Of a stretch of 64,000 nucleotides of DNA, positions 62,882-64,000 are shown piece after piece. A program made the translations under genes and the position numbers. Positions within the stretch are counted from its first letter, which is position 1; each line of letters opens with the position of its first letter. Source of the stretch: Burkholderia pyrrocinia (lineage in GTDB: Bacteria > Pseudomonadota > Gammaproteobacteria > Burkholderiales > Burkholderiaceae); NCBI RefSeq assembly GCF_022809715.1, contig NZ_CP094460.1:2604001-2668000 (forward strand), given 5' to 3'. Under the pieces are notes generated by a model. That model ran no database searches, had not been told where the DNA came from, and saw nothing but the letters and a program-made list of their open reading frames with translations.

Positions 62882-64000
62882 ATGCCCATCGATTCCGCCT
62901 TGCCGAACTTCCGCTCGCTCACGCCCGAGCAACGCCTGTCCCACCTGTCCCGTACCGTCGGGCTCGACGATGTCGAGCACGCGCTGCTCGCGAAGCCCGG
63001 CGCACTGCCGCTCGATACGGCGAACGGGATGATCGAGAACGTGATCGGCACGTTCGAGCTGCCGATGGCGGTGGCCGGCTACTTCCGGATCAACGGCCGC
63101 GACGTGATCGTGCCGATGGCCGTCGAGGAGCCGTCGATCGTTGCGGCCGCATCGTATATGGCGAAGCTTTCCCGCGCGGCCGGCGGCTTCCGCACGTCGA
63201 GCAGCGGGCCGCTGATGCGCGCACAGGTACAGGTGATCGGCGTCGGCGACCCGTACGGCGCGCGGCTCGCGATCCTGCGGCACGCGGCCGAGCTGATCGA
63301 ACTCGCGAACAGCCGCGACAAGGTGCTCGTCGGCCTCGGCGGCGGCTGCCGCGACATCGAGGTCCACGTGTTCCCCGATACGCCGCGCGGCGCGATGGTG
63401 GTCGCTCACCTGATCGTCGACGTACGCGACGCAATGGGCGCGAATACGGTCAACACGATGGCCGAAACCGTCGCGACGCGCATCGAGGCGATTACCGGCG
63501 GCCAGGTACGGTTGCGGATACTGTCCAACCTCGCGGATCTGCGGCTGGCACGCGCGGAGGTACGGTACGCGGCCGACACGCTCGCGACCGACGACTATCC
63601 GGGCGAGGCGGTGATCGATCGCGTGATCGATGCGTACGTGTTCGCGGCGACCGACCCGTACCGCGCGGCGACGCACAACAAGGGCATCATGAACGGCATC
63701 GATCCGGTCGTGGTCGCGACCGGCAACGACTGGCGCGCGGTCGAAGCCGGCGCGCACGCGTACGCGAGCCGCAGCGGCCGCTATACGTCGCTGACGACGT
63801 GGGAGAAGGCCGCCAACGGCGACCTCGTCGGCACGATCGAGATGCCGATGCCGGTGGGGCTCGTCGGCGGCGCGACGAAGACGCATCCGCTCGCGCGTCT
63901 CGCGCTGAAGATCATGAGCGTGACCTCCGCGCAGGAACTCGGCGAAATTGCGGTTGCGGTCGGGCTTGCGCAGAATCTCGGTGCGCTGCGCGCGCTCGCG
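62882..64000 (+). CDS. mvaA: Hydroxymethylglutaryl-CoA reductase, class II (partial, 3' end outside)
   Basis: The visible 373 codons have no stop. Class II HMG-CoA reductase interconverts HMG-CoA and mevalonate with NAD(H) or NADP(H). The catalytic residues are in place with the same numbers as in the Pseudomonas enzyme: Glu83 in [11 protein letters not shown], Lys267 in [11 protein letters not shown] and Asp283 in [19 protein letters not shown] is also intact. The catalytic His and the flap domain lie beyond the window. In Burkholderia this gene is thought to serve mevalonate breakdown, since these bacteria make isoprenoids by the MEP route. It is controlled by the MocR regulator next door. 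Confidence 0.94.
   Translation, partial: MPIDSALPNFRSLTPEQRLSHLSRTVGLDDVEHALLAKPGALPLDTANGMIENVIGTFELPMAVAGYFRINGRDVIVPMAVEEPSIVAAASYMAKLSRAAGGFRTSSSGPLMRAQVQVIGVGDPYGARLAILRHAAELIELANSRDKVLVGLGGGCRDIEVHVFPDTPRGAMVVAHLIVDVRDAMGANTVNTMAETVATRIEAITGGQVRLRILSNLADLRLARAEVRYAADTLATDDYPGEAVIDRVIDAYVFAATDPYRAATHNKGIMNGIDPVVVATGNDWRAVEAGAHAYASRSGRYTSLTTWEKAANGDLVGTIEMPMPVGLVGGATKTHPLARLALKIMSVTSAQELGEIAVAVGLAQNLGALRALA

Noticed and set aside
1..64000. CRISPR arrays, tRNA or rRNA genes and intact insertion sequences
   Set aside because: No regularly spaced repeats, cloverleaf-like sequence, rRNA signature or transposase gene was recognised anywhere in the window.

Overview
The window is GC-rich beta-proteobacterial DNA that most resembles Burkholderia, probably the B. 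cepacia complex. The evidence is the codon bias (GC or CG third positions almost everywhere in the core genes), the many LysR/AraC/MerR regulators each paired with one metabolic gene, and the family mix (panB, uronate dehydrogenase, NADH-type class II HMG-CoA reductase, caa3 oxidase, NfrA/NfrB). No rRNA, tRNA, replication or ribosomal gene is seen, so a secondary chromosome is more likely than chromosome 1; that is inference.

Layout. 0-4 kb: the end of an Lrp-type regulator, a stand-alone panB, an AraC regulator, and an Ada-AlkA fusion translationally coupled to an O6-alkylguanine methyltransferase. 4.2-7.7 kb: a uronate module (hexuronate-type MFS transporter, LacI repressor, uronate dehydrogenase), with the same palindromic operator directly downstream of both promoters. 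8.1-11.8 kb: a lower-GC accessory patch with an EXORDIUM-like metal-site protein and a DUF7019-type protein. 11.8-26 kb: mixed core metabolism and transport, including a frameshifted secreted protein, MerR plus Old Yellow Enzyme, PepSY plus DUF2946, a GapN-like dehydrogenase, a siderophore receptor and a DUF1338 dioxygenase. 26.2-29.4 kb: a stress-type cluster (two CsbD proteins, BON, tiny membrane and proline-rich proteins, a PAS-LuxR regulator). 29.8-36.7 kb: a LivK-like binding protein, FAD oxidase, acetyltransferases and small membrane proteins. 36.8-46.8 kb: maeB, then a caa3-type oxidase operon ending in a HiPIP, then a broken copy of the 3' end of maeB.

47.0-55.7 kb is the most interesting part: an NfrA/NfrB-type exopolysaccharide locus. 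NfrB is an inner-membrane processive glycosyltransferase with a C-terminal MshEN-like (c-di-GMP binding) region. NfrA is a TPR outer-membrane protein, coupled to NfrB by an ATGA overlap. Around them lie a secreted clan GH-A-like glycosidase, a small exported protein, a DUF2334 deacetylase-like protein and a DUF4434-like lipoprotein. Together they look like a synthase, an exporter and a set of separate periplasmic modification enzymes, comparable in logic to Pga or Pel but built from different parts.

55.9-64 kb: an aminotransferase with a PNPOx-like protein, a LysR/SDR/epoxide-hydrolase group, and a MocR regulator divergent from class II HMG-CoA reductase (mvaA), which runs off the end of the window.
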